DNA of 39,501 nucleotides. It comes from Thiobacillus sp. (lineage in GTDB: Bacteria > Pseudomonadota > Gammaproteobacteria > Burkholderiales > Thiobacillaceae). The position numbers were made by a program, and so were the translations under genes. The stretch lies in NCBI GenBank assembly GCA_021166845.1, contig JAJPEP010000058.1, positions 1 through 39,501 of the forward strand. The letters are read 5' to 3'. The stretch's first letter is position 1. Every line of letters starts with the position of its first letter. The notes beneath the pieces are model-generated. The model searched no databases and was not told the origin of the DNA. It saw nothing but the letters and a program-made list of their open reading frames with translations. Below are positions 24,331-33,690 of the stretch, piece by piece.

Positions 24331-25473
24331 ATGACCGCCGCCCGCAAACTGACCGTCCTGCAACTATTGCCCGCGCTGGAATCCGGCGGGGTGGAACGCG
24401 GCACGCTCGAAGTGGCGCAGGCGCTGGTCGAGCACGGCCACCGCGCGCTGGTGATGTCGGCGGGCGGGCGGCAGGTCGCATCGCTGCTTGCCTCGGGCGC
24501 CGAGCACTTCGCCTGGCCGATCGGAGAAAAGTCGTTCAAAACGCTGCGGCTCGTCGGCAGGCTGCGCAGGTTTCTGCTGGAGCAGAAAATCGACGTCATC
24601 CATGCGCGTTCACGCGTGCCGGCGTGGATTGCGTATCTGGCCTGGCGCGGCATGGATCCGGCGACGCGGCCGCGTTTCGTCACCACGGTGCACGGCATGT
24701 ATGGCGTCAATCGATACAGCCGCATCATGACGCAGGGCGAAGCCGTGATCGCCGTTTCCAACACCGTGCGCGACTACATCCTGTGCGAATATCCCGACAC
24801 GCCGCCATGGCGCGTTCAGGTCATTCATCGCGGCGTCGATGGGAAAGACTATCCGCACGGCTGGAAGCCCGACCCCGTCTGGCAGCAGGCGTTTTTTTCC
24901 CAGTTTCCGCGCGCCGCGGACAAGCTGCCGGTCACCCTGCCCGGCCGCATCACCCGGCTCAAGGGGCATGAAGACTTTATCGAGCTGATTGCACGGCTGA
25001 AACGGCGCGGCCTGCCGGTGCACGGACTCATCGTCGGCGGCGCGTCGGCGTCCAAGCAGCGCTATCTGCGCAAGCTGCGCTACCGCGTGCGCAGCATGGG
25101 GCTTGAAGCCGACGTCAGCTTCACCGGCCAGCGCGACGACCTGAAGAACATCCTGGCGATTTCCAGCCTGGTGCTGTCGCTCTCAACCCAGCCCGAATCC
25201 TTCGGCCGCACCACGCTGGAGGCGCTGCGACTGGGGGTGCCGACCGCCGGATACGATCATGGCGGAGTGGGCGAGATTCTCAGGGCCATGTATCCGCAAG
25301 GGTTGCTGCCGATTGGCGACATCGATGCGACGACGCAATGCATCGCATCCCTGCTGCAACAACCGATCCCTGTGCCTGAGGGCGATTACTTTCCGCTACG
25401 CGACATGCTGTCGCAGACACTGGATCTGTATGAACAGCTTGCCCGGACACCGCGCAGGCAGTCCGGGCAATAA
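24331..25473 (+). CDS. Glycosyltransferase family 4 (GT-B)
   Basis: The 380-residue GT-B enzyme starts with TVLQLLPALESGGVERGTLE, the acceptor-domain N-terminus typical of LPS GT4 enzymes. Its donor domain has LPGRITRLKGHEDFIELIARLK and STQPESFGRTTLEALRLGVP, the E-x7-E motif (PESFGRTTLEAL). It has no membrane segment and probably works at the inner face of the inner membrane. It likely adds a sugar to LPS core or O-chain; donor and acceptor are unknown. It is followed by a family B repeat, so it may be the last gene of the transcript. Confidence 0.9.
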   Translation: MTAARKLTVLQLLPALESGGVERGTLEVAQALVEHGHRALVMSAGGRQVASLLASGAEHFAWPIGEKSFKTLRLVGRLRRFLLEQKIDVIHARSRVPAWIAYLAWRGMDPATRPRFVTTVHGMYGVNRYSRIMTQGEAVIAVSNTVRDYILCEYPDTPPWRVQVIHRGVDGKDYPHGWKPDPVWQQAFFSQFPRAADKLPVTLPGRITRLKGHEDFIELIARLKRRGLPVHGLIVGGASASKQRYLRKLRYRVRSMGLEADVSFTGQRDDLKNILAISSLVLSLSTQPESFGRTTLEALRLGVPTAGYDHGGVGEILRAMYPQGLLPIGDIDATTQCIASLLQQPIPVPEGDYFPLRDMLSQTLDLYEQLARTPRRQSGQ

Positions 25474-25491
25474 TGAACCGGGATTCTTTGA

Positions 25492-25546
25492 GTAGGGTGC
25501 ACTCCGTGCACCTTCAGGCGTCAATCGGTGCACGGAGTGCACCCTG
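25492..25546. repeat. Inverted repeat, family B, copy 3
   Basis: This is the same palindrome as at 20991-21046, 18 nt after the GT4 stop. It probably serves as a terminator-like hairpin. The rest of the 25474-25731 spacer shows a weak GCCTG...CAGGC hairpin near 25637 and no supportable gene. Confidence 0.87.
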
Positions 25547-25731
25547 CGAACTACAAATCGCCAAACGGGCAATCCGGGATGAATTGTCATACCGCAGAGT
25601 CAACCGCTTCACGACCTATGCGACTAAAATCCAGCCTGCTTGAAAACAGGCACTCGTCCAAGAACACATGGCTGGTCATCCCGATGCTCATAGCCCTCGG
25701 CTTTCCGCATAAACCCGATTGAAAGTATCAA

Positions 25732-26925
25732 GTGCGAGCCCCTCCGTTACCCGCATTCCTCATTTCATCCGTCGGCACAACCAAAGCTTCGATCGCGGCA
25801 TTTTTCTTGCTATTCCTCCTGGCCTTCAACCTGCCTCCGAAATGGGTGACTTTGCACATTGCGGGACTTGGCCTGGTCGCCTCGGCAGGTTTCGCGCGCC
25901 GCGAAGACTGGCGCACTCCCGCGATGCGGACCTATCTGCTGTGCACCGCGCTGTGGCTGGTTCCGGTTCTGGTAAGCGCCGCACTGCAGCATGCGCTGGG
26001 GGTCCCCACCGCGCCCGACTGGACCGAACTTCCGGTACTCGTCCTGCGCATGCTCGGGATTGGCCTGGGCATCATCGTGCTTTTCCAGCGCGGATGGCTG
26101 ACTTTGCAATCCGCGACTGTCGCGCTGCTCTGCGCGTTGTCGATACATGTCGGTGCCGGCTTGGTCGACTTGCTTGTCGAGCCGAATGCAAGCGTGACAG
26201 GCTGGCGTCAGATACGCATCAGCGGACTGGTGTTCAACCCCAATCCTTTCGGCATGTTCATGGCCATTACGGCCATTCTGTCTGCCGGCCTTCTTCGCAA
26301 CCAGTCCTTGCATCGTCCAGCGCTCTGGGGGTTGCTGGTCGCAGCGCTGCTCTGCGTGTGGGCATCGGGATCACGCGGTGCGATTCTCACCGTCGCCACA
26401 GGGCTGGTGGTTTTGTACCCGCCTACCGGCCGGACGCGTCTGCTTCTTTACATAGGCGCCGCCCTGGCCACTTCGGTTTACCTGTACGGCGGCTTGCAGG
26501 CCCATGACATGCACAGCGACAACGCTCGCATGCAAATCATTTCATTTACGCTGGAACGGATTCGTCAGGCGCCGTGGCTCGGCTGGGGAATTGGGGCGTA
26601 CGAGCGCCTTCCCGGCCATGTAGTCAACGCGCCCCACAACATGTGGCTTGATCTGGCCGTAAGCAGTGGCCTGGTGGCACTGGCGGGTGGCCTGTTGTCG
26701 GCTGTGCTGCTGGTTGTCCGGCTATATCGTCAAAATCAATCCGCGGCGCGGTTGGCCTTGGCGATGTTCATGGCCGCTTTGGTGGCGGGCACACTGGAGT
26801 ATTCCATCCTGAATTCCACGCATTTCAGAGGGGTCTGGGTTCTCGTTGTGGCATTGGCGTGTTGCACCCTGAATGAATGTTGCACCCCGCGCGAGACGGC
26901 CAGTCGGGCAGCACGCCACGCTTGA
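25732..26925 (+). CDS. O-antigen ligase family membrane protein (WaaL/Wzy_C)
   Basis: The 397-residue polytopic protein has about 10-12 hydrophobic segments. The Wzy_C-type region includes GLVFNPNPFGMFMAITAILS, the conserved ASGSRGAILTV, and a large periplasmic loop ending APHNMWLDLAVSSGLVAL, whose His lies in the position important in WaaL. Such enzymes either ligate undecaprenyl-linked glycan to lipid A-core or polymerise O-units (Wzy). The start GTG at 25732 gives a plausible N-terminus. The only Wzy_C-type protein in the window, it could fill either role. Confidence 0.87.
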   Translation: MRAPPLPAFLISSVGTTKASIAAFFLLFLLAFNLPPKWVTLHIAGLGLVASAGFARREDWRTPAMRTYLLCTALWLVPVLVSAALQHALGVPTAPDWTELPVLVLRMLGIGLGIIVLFQRGWLTLQSATVALLCALSIHVGAGLVDLLVEPNASVTGWRQIRISGLVFNPNPFGMFMAITAILSAGLLRNQSLHRPALWGLLVAALLCVWASGSRGAILTVATGLVVLYPPTGRTRLLLYIGAALATSVYLYGGLQAHDMHSDNARMQIISFTLERIRQAPWLGWGIGAYERLPGHVVNAPHNMWLDLAVSSGLVALAGGLLSAVLLVVRLYRQNQSAARLALAMFMAALVAGTLEYSILNSTHFRGVWVLVVALACCTLNECCTPRETASRAARHA

Positions 26926-27124
26926 AATGCCTTTCGAGTTCCACCTGGGGGCGGGCGCTGGAAGACCTGCAGCAATGTGTTGATAAAATACGTCCGGTTC
27001 GGCACGTTGATTCCAGACCGCAGGCTTTCCAGGCGGCTCGGGAAGTTCCGCGTGTCTTGCCCAATGCAGGGTCGACTCGCTCCGCCCACCCTTTAGACCT
27101 TCCGGAAAGTCCACGTCCCGACCC

Positions 27125-27877
27125 ATGCCATACGTAAACATTCTTTGCCTGAAATGGGGCGCCCGCTACGGGCCGCATTACGTCAACATGCTTTATCGCG
27201 CCGTCGGCCGCAACCTGAACCGGCCATTCCGCTTTTTCTGCTGCACGGACGATGCAAGCGGGCTGGATGCGGGCGTGGAAACCATCCCGTTTCCTGCCAA
27301 CCCCGGCGTCAAGCGCGGCTGGCCGGACATTCTGGTCAAACTGGCGATTCTGCAAGACGGCTTTGGCGGCTTGCAGGGGCCCACGCTGTTTCTCGATCTC
27401 GACGTCGCCATCACGGGCCCGATGGATTGTTTCTTCGACTACAAGCCGGGCGAGTTCTGCATCATTCACAACTGGGTGAATTGGCGGAAAGCGGTGCTGG
27501 GGCGGCGTCCGGCAGTGGGAAATTCCTCCGTTTTCCGTTTCGAGGCCGGCCAGTCGAATTACGCCTACGAAACCTTTCTGCGCGAAATGCACCGCGCTGA
27601 AGATCGCGCCCAATTCAACACCGAGCAGGCTTTTTTGACGTATGCGCTGGGCAACCCGCAGTGGTGGCCGGAAGAGTGGGTCAAGAGCTACAAGTGGAAC
27701 TGCCGCCCGGCCTTTCCGCTCAACCTGTTCCGGGTGCCGCAACTGCCCGAGGGCTGCCGGATTCTGGTGTTCCACGGTCGCCCAGACCCGGACGAGGCGA
27801 TACAGGGGTATCGCGGGCGCAAACTCCACCACCGCACGCTCCCCGCGCCGTGGATCGCCAACTACTGGAAGCTGTAA
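27125..27877 (+). CDS. DxD-containing glycosyltransferase (GT8-like)
   Basis: The 250-residue GT-A-type product has MPYVNILCLKWGARYGPHYV at the N-terminus and TLFLDLDVAITGPMD near residue 88, the DxD metal/nucleotide-sugar site. A late LVFHGRPDPDEAI resembles the C-terminal HxxG-type motif of GT8. Length and layout fit a small GT8-like sugar transferase found beside GT25 and GT10 genes. Its stop overlaps the GT25 start as TAATG. The 199-nt spacer upstream (26926-27124) contains no gene. Confidence 0.78.
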   Translation: MPYVNILCLKWGARYGPHYVNMLYRAVGRNLNRPFRFFCCTDDASGLDAGVETIPFPANPGVKRGWPDILVKLAILQDGFGGLQGPTLFLDLDVAITGPMDCFFDYKPGEFCIIHNWVNWRKAVLGRRPAVGNSSVFRFEAGQSNYAYETFLREMHRAEDRAQFNTEQAFLTYALGNPQWWPEEWVKSYKWNCRPAFPLNLFRVPQLPEGCRILVFHGRPDPDEAIQGYRGRKLHHRTLPAPWIANYWKL

Positions 27878-28716
27878 TGCCGCAGCCGCAACGCGACGCC
27901 TTCTGGGACATGATCGACGGCGTGCTGGCGGTCAACCTGGACAGCCGTCCCGACCGCTGGCAGGACGTGCAAACCAGGACTGCCGGTTTCATTCCCGCCG
28001 ACAAATTGCATCGCCTCCCCGCTACGCTGGGCACGGCGCTGTCGGGATACGGCGCGCCGCCCTGGTTTCGCGGCCGCAAGCGCGACAAGACCTGGGCCGG
28101 GCGCGCCGGGGTCACGCTATCGCACCGCGCGGCGATCGCCCACGCGAAGTCGCACAACTGGCGCACGGTGCTGATTCTGGAAGACGATATCGAACTTGAA
28201 CCGACACTGGCCGAGGTGCTGGCGGCGCTGCCCGCTGCCTTGCACGCCAACGATTGGGACGTGTGCTATCTGGGGTTTACCGACCCGGTTTCACCCTTTC
28301 GGACGCTCGCCGAGCTGCCTGCGAGGCACAGCCTGTGCGCCGTCAGCGGTTGCAACACCGCGCACGCCTACCTATTACGCGACCGCACGTACGACAAACT
28401 GCTCGCACGCCTGCCCGAGGCTGCCAATATTTGGCACTGGATCAGCCGCCACCGCGCCATCGACCGCTGGTACTACCGCAATCTGGCGCGCTATTTCGAT
28501 GTGCTGGCGGTGTCGCCTGCACTGATCAATCAGCAGGGCGGTTTTTCCGACATTACCCAACGCCTGCACGAGAAGGTGCACACCACCCGCGTACCCGACG
28601 CACGACAGGGTGCGCTGAGCTTCCGGCTGTTGGGCACGCTGCGCTGGCTGGGCTACCGGCTGGCGGAGCCGCGCGACTGGCTGCGCGGACGTATCAAACA
28701 AGCGCGCGGATTCTGA
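27877..28716 (+). CDS. Glycosyltransferase family 25 (LPS)
   Basis: The 279-residue product is a GT25 LPS glycosyltransferase: GVLAVNLDSRPDRWQDVQTR near the N-terminus, GVTLSHRAAIAHAKSHNWRT, then VLILEDDIELEPTLAEVLAA with the EDD motif near residue 100, and later SGCNTAHAYLL. GT25 enzymes usually transfer galactose or glucose to LPS. The ATG at 27877 overlaps the preceding stop as TAATG; the frame upstream to 27661 is inside the previous gene and is not used. It is followed by GT10 after 6 nt. Confidence 0.9.
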   Translation: MPQPQRDAFWDMIDGVLAVNLDSRPDRWQDVQTRTAGFIPADKLHRLPATLGTALSGYGAPPWFRGRKRDKTWAGRAGVTLSHRAAIAHAKSHNWRTVLILEDDIELEPTLAEVLAALPAALHANDWDVCYLGFTDPVSPFRTLAELPARHSLCAVSGCNTAHAYLLRDRTYDKLLARLPEAANIWHWISRHRAIDRWYYRNLARYFDVLAVSPALINQQGGFSDITQRLHEKVHTTRVPDARQGALSFRLLGTLRWLGYRLAEPRDWLRGRIKQARGF

Positions 28717-28722
28717 GTACCC

Positions 28723-29793
28723 ATGACCGATCAACAAGTCTCACCTGCTCGCTTGCGCATCAAGTTTCTTGGCAAGTACAAGCCCGGCCACGACGGTGAG
28801 GGCTGGTTGAGATGCTTTCCCGGCAGGCAGCCGCGCTGGGGCAATTGCGACTTCATTTTCGACCGTGACTGCCGCGACTACGACTGGCTGGTGGTCTACG
28901 ACGATCTGCCCTCGGTAGCCGGCGAGCGCCACCCGCTGTGGGTGGAGGAGCTGGCCTGCCCGCCGGAAAACACCCTCTTGATCACCGTTGAGCCGTCTTC
29001 GATTAAAACCTATGGCAGAACCTACCTGCGCCAGTTCAACTGGCTGCTGACCACGCAGGAAGCGTGGGCGACGGGCAAACACCAGGGCCTGATTTTTCAG
29101 CAGCCCGCCCTCATCTGGTTTTACGCCAGCAGCTCGCCGCGTGGCGACTACGACAGCCTGCTGGCGCACGTACCCTTGGCCAAGACCGCAGATCTATCGA
29201 CGGTCTGTTCAAGTAAACGGCAGGGGCATACCCTGCACCGCGCGCGCTACGACTTCACCCAGTCGCTCAAGGCCAGACTGCCGTTCATGGAAATCTACGG
29301 CCACGGCGTGCGCCCGCTGGTCGACAAGGCCGACGCCCTCGACCCATACCGCTACCACCTGGCAATCGAGAACCACCTGGGCCCGCACCACTGGACGGAA
29401 AAGCTCGCCGACCCCTTCATCGGCGCCTGTATGCCGATTTACTACGGCTGCCCGAATGCCGAAGACTATTTCCCGCCAGAGAGTTTCACCCGCATCGATA
29501 TCGCCGATGTCGAGGCCGCCGCCGAGACCATCGAGCGCGCCATCCGCGACAAATTATGGGAAAAGAACCTGCCCGCGATTCTGGAAAGCCGCCGGCGGGT
29601 GCTGGAGGAATACGGGCCGATTGCCACCGTGGCGCGGTTGGTCAATGAACGACACGCCGCCAACCGCGCCCTGCCCTCGACTCCCGTCCACATCCAGAGC
29701 CGCCGCCGCCTGCATCGGCAATGGCTACCGGGCTTGCGCTACGGCCTGGAAAAACTCTACGTGCGCGCCCGCCACCGCTGGTCAGGCGATTGA
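28723..29793 (+). CDS. Glycosyltransferase family 10 (fucosyltransferase-like), copy 1
   Basis: The 356-residue GT-B enzyme has the GT10 C-terminal donor motif in YRYHLAIENHLGPHHWTEKL, followed by ADPFIGACMPIYYGCPNAED YFPPESF. This matches the alpha-1,3-fucosyltransferase pattern of ENS...TEK and a following G-C-x-N. An N-terminal part with NTLLITVEPSSIKTYGRTYL corresponds to the acceptor side. It is translated right after GT25 and converges, with 20 nt between, on a paralogue on the minus strand. The sugar donor (GDP-fucose or another 6-deoxyhexose) is not shown by the sequence. Confidence 0.87.
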   Translation: MTDQQVSPARLRIKFLGKYKPGHDGEGWLRCFPGRQPRWGNCDFIFDRDCRDYDWLVVYDDLPSVAGERHPLWVEELACPPENTLLITVEPSSIKTYGRTYLRQFNWLLTTQEAWATGKHQGLIFQQPALIWFYASSSPRGDYDSLLAHVPLAKTADLSTVCSSKRQGHTLHRARYDFTQSLKARLPFMEIYGHGVRPLVDKADALDPYRYHLAIENHLGPHHWTEKLADPFIGACMPIYYGCPNAEDYFPPESFTRIDIADVEAAAETIERAIRDKLWEKNLPAILESRRRVLEEYGPIATVARLVNERHAANRALPSTPVHIQSRRRLHRQWLPGLRYGLEKLYVRARHRWSGD

Positions 29794-29813
29794 GCGTTGC
29801 AACGTGTGAGGCT

Positions 29814-30800
29814 TCAGGCAAGTGCCTGGCGCAACCTGAACCAATGCCCACGCGGAAAACCGCGGAAAGCCTTGTGCGAACGCAACGTCAGCTGCCTTTC
29901 CGGCAAACCGGGTTGGTACAGACGTTCGGCCCAGTGCGCCGCCCAGGCGAAGGGGTTGTAGACGTTCAGCACGCGCCAGCGGGCTTCCGCCAGCGCGGCC
30001 TCGCGCCGGGAATCGAGCGGCTGGTCGAGCAGTTCGGCAATCCTCGTCGCTGCCGTGTCTGCGTCAAGATTATTGATGGACAGCAGCGCTTCCGTCGGCA
30101 GGTAAGCGTCCGCGTTCGGGCAGCCAAGATAAACCGGATACGCCCAACCCAGGTACGCATCGGCGAGTTTTTCAGTCCAGTAGTTGGGCTGCACGCAGTT
30201 TTCCAGCACCAGATGAAAGCGGTAAGGCAGGATCGCGTCCATCTTGTCGTCGATGGGCTCGAAACCGCGCCCGAAATGCACCAGCCGGTCGCCCAAACGC
30301 TGTTTCAGGCTTTCGAGCAGCACCAGCCGCTGACGCTGGCCTTCGGTCTTGCTGGCGTTCGAACACACCACGGCGATGCGGTTCTGCTTGTCCGGGCAGG
30401 CCAGCGCAGTCAAATAATCAAAACCGTACCGGTAGCGGTTGCTGCCGTGGTCCAGACCGACATGCCAGTTCAGTCCAAGTGCGCTGACATGCAGATGTGG
30501 GTGGCAAGACGCTGTGTGGCTATCGACCACATGGCCAAACTGCCGGTAGAAAACTTGCGGATAAAGCTTTTTTTCCAGCGGCTCGCCGGCAATGAACAGG
30601 GTGTTCTCCGGCGCGCAGACGAAGCGGTCACGCGGCTGCGCATTGCCCATCACCACGGCAAAATCCGCGCGGCCGCCCTCAACCGGGTTGAGATCGAAGC
30701 GGCAGCGCCCCCATCTCAGACTGCTGCCAGGCGTGAGTAGCTCCATGCCACCCGGTGAGCAGTCCATGTTGGAGCGGACCAGGATTTCGCGCTGGCTCAA
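29814..30800 (-). CDS. Glycosyltransferase family 10, copy 2
   Basis: The 328-residue paralogue of the preceding gene shares the donor site: YRFHLVLENCVQPNYWTEKL then ADAYLGWAYPVYLGCPNADA YLPTEALL. The N-terminal NTLFIAGEPLEKKLYPQVFY aligns with the NTLLITVEPSS block of copy 1. The annotated start is TTG 30798-30800, with a stop codon just upstream; the ATG at about 30767 is an alternative, and neither has a good ribosome site. It is downstream of the WbpM-like gene on the minus strand and converges with copy 1. The pair is too diverged for recent inversion-duplication. Confidence 0.87.
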   Translation of the reverse strand: MSQREILVRSNMDCSPGGMELLTPGSSLRWGRCRFDLNPVEGGRADFAVVMGNAQPRDRFVCAPENTLFIAGEPLEKKLYPQVFYRQFGHVVDSHTASCHPHLHVSALGLNWHVGLDHGSNRYRYGFDYLTALACPDKQNRIAVVCSNASKTEGQRQRLVLLESLKQRLGDRLVHFGRGFEPIDDKMDAILPYRFHLVLENCVQPNYWTEKLADAYLGWAYPVYLGCPNADAYLPTEALLSINNLDADTAATRIAELLDQPLDSRREAALAEARWRVLNVYNPFAWAAHWAERLYQPGLPERQLTLRSHKAFRGFPRGHWFRLRQALA

Positions 30801-30828
30801 AATTTAAATTGAGAATTGATTGGCGTTT

Positions 30829-32664
30829 TCACGGCGTTTTCGGCTCCGCCCGGTATTCCGGCACCCACGTTTGCAGCTGGCGCTTGACCGCCGCTTCATC
30901 GTAGGTGTCGGGGTGCGCCAGCCAGGTCAGACACTCGGCATACCAGCCGGCATCGGCTGCCCGCGCCTTCGCCACCCGCAACTTCGGATGCGGCGTCGGC
31001 AGCGTCGACTCGTCGTCGGCGAGGAGTTCCTCGTACAACTTTTCGCCGGGTCGCAGGCCGGTATATTCGATGCGGATACGGTCTTCGTCCGCGCCGGACA
31101 GGCGAATCATGAGTCTGGCCAGCTCGGCGATTTTCACCGGCTCGCCCATGTCGAGCACGAAAATCTCGCCGCCCTCGCCCATCAGGCCCGCCTGCAGCAC
31201 CAGCTGCGCGGCTTCGGAAATCGACATGAAAAAGCGCGTGATCTCGGGATGCGTCACCGTCACCGGCCCGCCCGCTTCGATCTGTTTCTGGAACTTGGGG
31301 ATCACGCTGCCGGACGAGCCGAGCACGTTGCCGAAGCGCACCGACACGAAGCGCGTGCCGCTCGGTTTCTGCATCGCCTGGCAGGTCATCTCGGCGAGCC
31401 GCTTGGTCGCGCCCATGACGTTGGTCGGGTTGACCGCCTTGTCGGTGGAGATCATCACGAACTTGCCCACCCCATGCGCCTGCGCCGCTGCCGCGACAAC
31501 CTGGGTGCCCAGCACGTTGTTGCGCACCGCCTCCCAGGCGTTGCAGCCCTCCATCAAGGGTACGTGCTTGTAAGCCGCCGAGTGGAACACCACGGCAGGT
31601 CGATGCTCGGCCATCACCTGATTCACCCAGACTGCGTCCTTCACATCGCCGATCACCGGTGCAATCTGCAAGCCATGGAAACGGGCCGACAACTCCTCCT
31701 CCATCGCATACAGCGCCAGCTCCGACTGCTCGAACAATACAAGTCTCGCAGGGTCGAAACGCGCAATCTGGCGACACAGTTCCGAGCCGATCGAACCGCC
31801 TGCGCCAGTCACCATCACCACCTGGCCGGTCAATAACTGGTGCAGGCCGCTGTCGTCCAGTTCCACCGGGTCGCGCCCCAGCAAGTCGTCAAGTTCGATG
31901 GGGCGCAAGCTGGACACCGATACCCGACCTGCCACCAGATCTTCAAGCGAGGGCACGGTCAGTACATTCAGCCCGGCTTCGGCGCATATCTGGGTAATGC
32001 GCTTGCGCACCTCATGCGCGGTCGATGGCAGCGCCAGCACCACATCATCGACGCCCATGCTTTGTGCGTAGGCCGCGACATCGTCCAGCGTTCCCAACAC
32101 CGGAATGCCCTGCACCAGCCGCCCCTGCTTGTCACGGCTGTCGTCCAGCAGACCCACCACATGAAACCCGGACGGATTGCGTGCCAGTTCGCGCAGCAAG
32201 AAGTCCGCCGCCGATCCGGCGCCAGCCACCAGCACCGGCTTGCTGTCCGGGTGCAGGACACTGGCCAGGCGATGCTCTTTCCAGGCCCGATAGGCCATGC
32301 GACTGCCACCCATCAGGATCACCAGCAGCAGCGGGTCGAGAATCAGCACCGAACGCGGCACGACCGCACTGACACCGAACAGGATCAACACCAGCGGAAT
32401 CAGCAGTGCCGCCAGGCCGATGGCCAGCACAATGCGCTTGAGGTCCGGCAGGCTGGCAAAACGCCAGATACCGCGATACAAGCCGAAGCGCCAGAATGCC
32501 GCAGCCTGCAGCGGCACCACCCAAACCAGCGTGGTCAGCGCCGCCGCCTGGAACTCGGCGGGCACATCCAGATTGAAGCGCAGCCAGTACGCCCCCAGCC
32601 AGGCGAAGAGCGCAGCCAGAATGTCGTGCAGGATGATGCCGACGGTGCGGGAACTAAGGTTCAT
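30829..32664 (-). CDS. WbpM/FlaA1/CapD-type UDP-sugar 4,6-dehydratase
   Basis: The 611-residue product has four N-terminal membrane segments (about 1-135), a CoA-binding/Rossmann-like region (VLVAGAGSAADFLLRELARN), then the SDR catalytic domain with VMVTGAGGSIGSELCRQIAR near residue 285. It has VMISTDKAVNPTNVMGATKR near 403, where Met replaces the usual catalytic Tyr, as in WbpM-type inverting or retaining dehydratases. These enzymes convert UDP-GlcNAc to the 4-keto-6-deoxy sugar for QuiNAc or FucNAc. The start ATG overlaps the end of the upstream WecA-like gene by 11 nt. Its place after a WbpL-like gene fits the wbpL-wbpM pairing. Confidence 0.93.
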   Translation of the reverse strand: MNLSSRTVGIILHDILAALFAWLGAYWLRFNLDVPAEFQAAALTTLVWVVPLQAAAFWRFGLYRGIWRFASLPDLKRIVLAIGLAALLIPLVLILFGVSAVVPRSVLILDPLLLVILMGGSRMAYRAWKEHRLASVLHPDSKPVLVAGAGSAADFLLRELARNPSGFHVVGLLDDSRDKQGRLVQGIPVLGTLDDVAAYAQSMGVDDVVLALPSTAHEVRKRITQICAEAGLNVLTVPSLEDLVAGRVSVSSLRPIELDDLLGRDPVELDDSGLHQLLTGQVVMVTGAGGSIGSELCRQIARFDPARLVLFEQSELALYAMEEELSARFHGLQIAPVIGDVKDAVWVNQVMAEHRPAVVFHSAAYKHVPLMEGCNAWEAVRNNVLGTQVVAAAAQAHGVGKFVMISTDKAVNPTNVMGATKRLAEMTCQAMQKPSGTRFVSVRFGNVLGSSGSVIPKFQKQIEAGGPVTVTHPEITRFFMSISEAAQLVLQAGLMGEGGEIFVLDMGEPVKIAELARLMIRLSGADEDRIRIEYTGLRPGEKLYEELLADDESTLPTPHPKLRVAKARAADAGWYAECLTWLAHPDTYDEAAVKRQLQTWVPEYRAEPKTP

Positions 32665-33628
32665 TTGGAATACGGTGCCAGCGCCAATCGATGGCCAGAA
32701 AGATCAGGAGATATATAGCGGCCGACAGTATAAGCAACCATGCGGTGTATTGGATATTACGCAGCAGCGCGAAGGCCAGCGCGGCGGCGGCCAGCATCAG
32801 CGCATAGGCCGCCAGGGCAAGCTGGCGATGCGACGCGCCGAGCAGCACAACCCGCTGATAATAATGCGAACGGTGCGCCCGCCAGACTCTTTCTCCGCGC
32901 AGCGCGCGACGGATGAGCGTCACGCTGGCATCGACGATGAACGGCAAGAACACCAGCAGGGGGAACAGCAACGGCCACACGTGCTGCATCGCGCCCGCAA
33001 TGCCCAATGACGCCGCCAGGAACCCAAGCGGAATCGACCCCGCATCGCCCATGAACACCCGCGCGGGCGGGAAATTGAAGCGCAGGAACGCCAGGGCTGA
33101 CGCCGCAATCGCCGCGCAAAACGCGGCCAGCCCCGGCGCATCGCCCAGCATTGCCGCCAGCGCCAGCGCGCCGAAGCCGATTGCGGCCATGCCGCCCGCC
33201 AACCCGTCCGTGCCGTCCATGAAGTTGTACAGGTTGGCCATCCAGACCACGGCCAGGGTCGCCCCGACCAGCGCCCAGCCGGTCAAGCCCAGCGCCAACA
33301 GGCATGCCACGGCCGCAACAAAATGCGCCAGCAGGCGCGCCGCCGTCGATAGGCTCCGCACATCGTCCAGCAGCGACAGCGCAGCCAGGGCAAACGCTGC
33401 CAGCATCGCTGGCAGCAGAACCGCGTCAGCCAGCCACAGGCTGGCGACGCCCACCCCGGCCATGATGCCCAGCCCGCCGATGCGCGGTGTCGGCGTTACA
33501 TGCAGCGAACGTTCATTGGGGTGGTCCATCGGCAGGCTTTTGCCGCGCTGTAGCAGCCCAGTCAGCGACAGCCAGCACGCCACAAAAGCAGCGAGCGGCG
33601 CCATCCATTCAACAGACGTCATCCCCAT
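32654..33628 (-). CDS. WecA/WbpL-type undecaprenyl-phosphate sugar-1-phosphate transferase
   Basis: The 324-residue polytopic protein of the MraY/WecA superfamily has SLHVTPTPRIGGLGI, then LSLLDDVRSL (the DD motif), NLYNFMDGTDGLAGGMAAIG and ARVFMGDAGSIPLGFLAASL, all membrane-cytosol loops of the active site. It would start O-unit synthesis by moving a HexNAc-type sugar-1-P onto undecaprenyl phosphate. I place the start at ATG 33626-33628, with AAGGA about 7 nt upstream. The frame continues to 33709 but those residues are encoded by a hairpin repeat. It overlaps the WbpM-like gene. Confidence 0.92.
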   Translation of the reverse strand: MGMTSVEWMAPLAAFVACWLSLTGLLQRGKSLPMDHPNERSLHVTPTPRIGGLGIMAGVGVASLWLADAVLLPAMLAAFALAALSLLDDVRSLSTAARLLAHFVAAVACLLALGLTGWALVGATLAVVWMANLYNFMDGTDGLAGGMAAIGFGALALAAMLGDAPGLAAFCAAIAASALAFLRFNFPPARVFMGDAGSIPLGFLAASLGIAGAMQHVWPLLFPLLVFLPFIVDASVTLIRRALRGERVWRAHRSHYYQRVVLLGASHRQLALAAYALMLAAAALAFALLRNIQYTAWLLILSAAIYLLIFLAIDWRWHRIPNEP

Positions 33629-33638
33629 CAGCCCGTCC

Positions 33639-33690
33639 TTCCGGCGCAGGCCGGAATCCAGCGGATTAAGCATTTCCCGCGCAAGCGGGA
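33639..33690. repeat. Double hairpin repeat upstream of the WecA-like gene
   Basis: Two adjacent hairpins, TTCCGGC-GCAG-GCCGGAA (33639-33656) and TCCCGC-GCAA-GCGGGA (33675-33690), form a GTCATTCCCGCG-type dispersed repeat. It begins 11 nt before the start codon and includes part of the ribosome site region, so it could affect translation. Confidence 0.7.

Noticed and set aside
25528-25722. Small frame upstream of the O-antigen ligase gene
   Set aside because: Its first part is the family B repeat in translation and the rest has no start or homology that I recognise.
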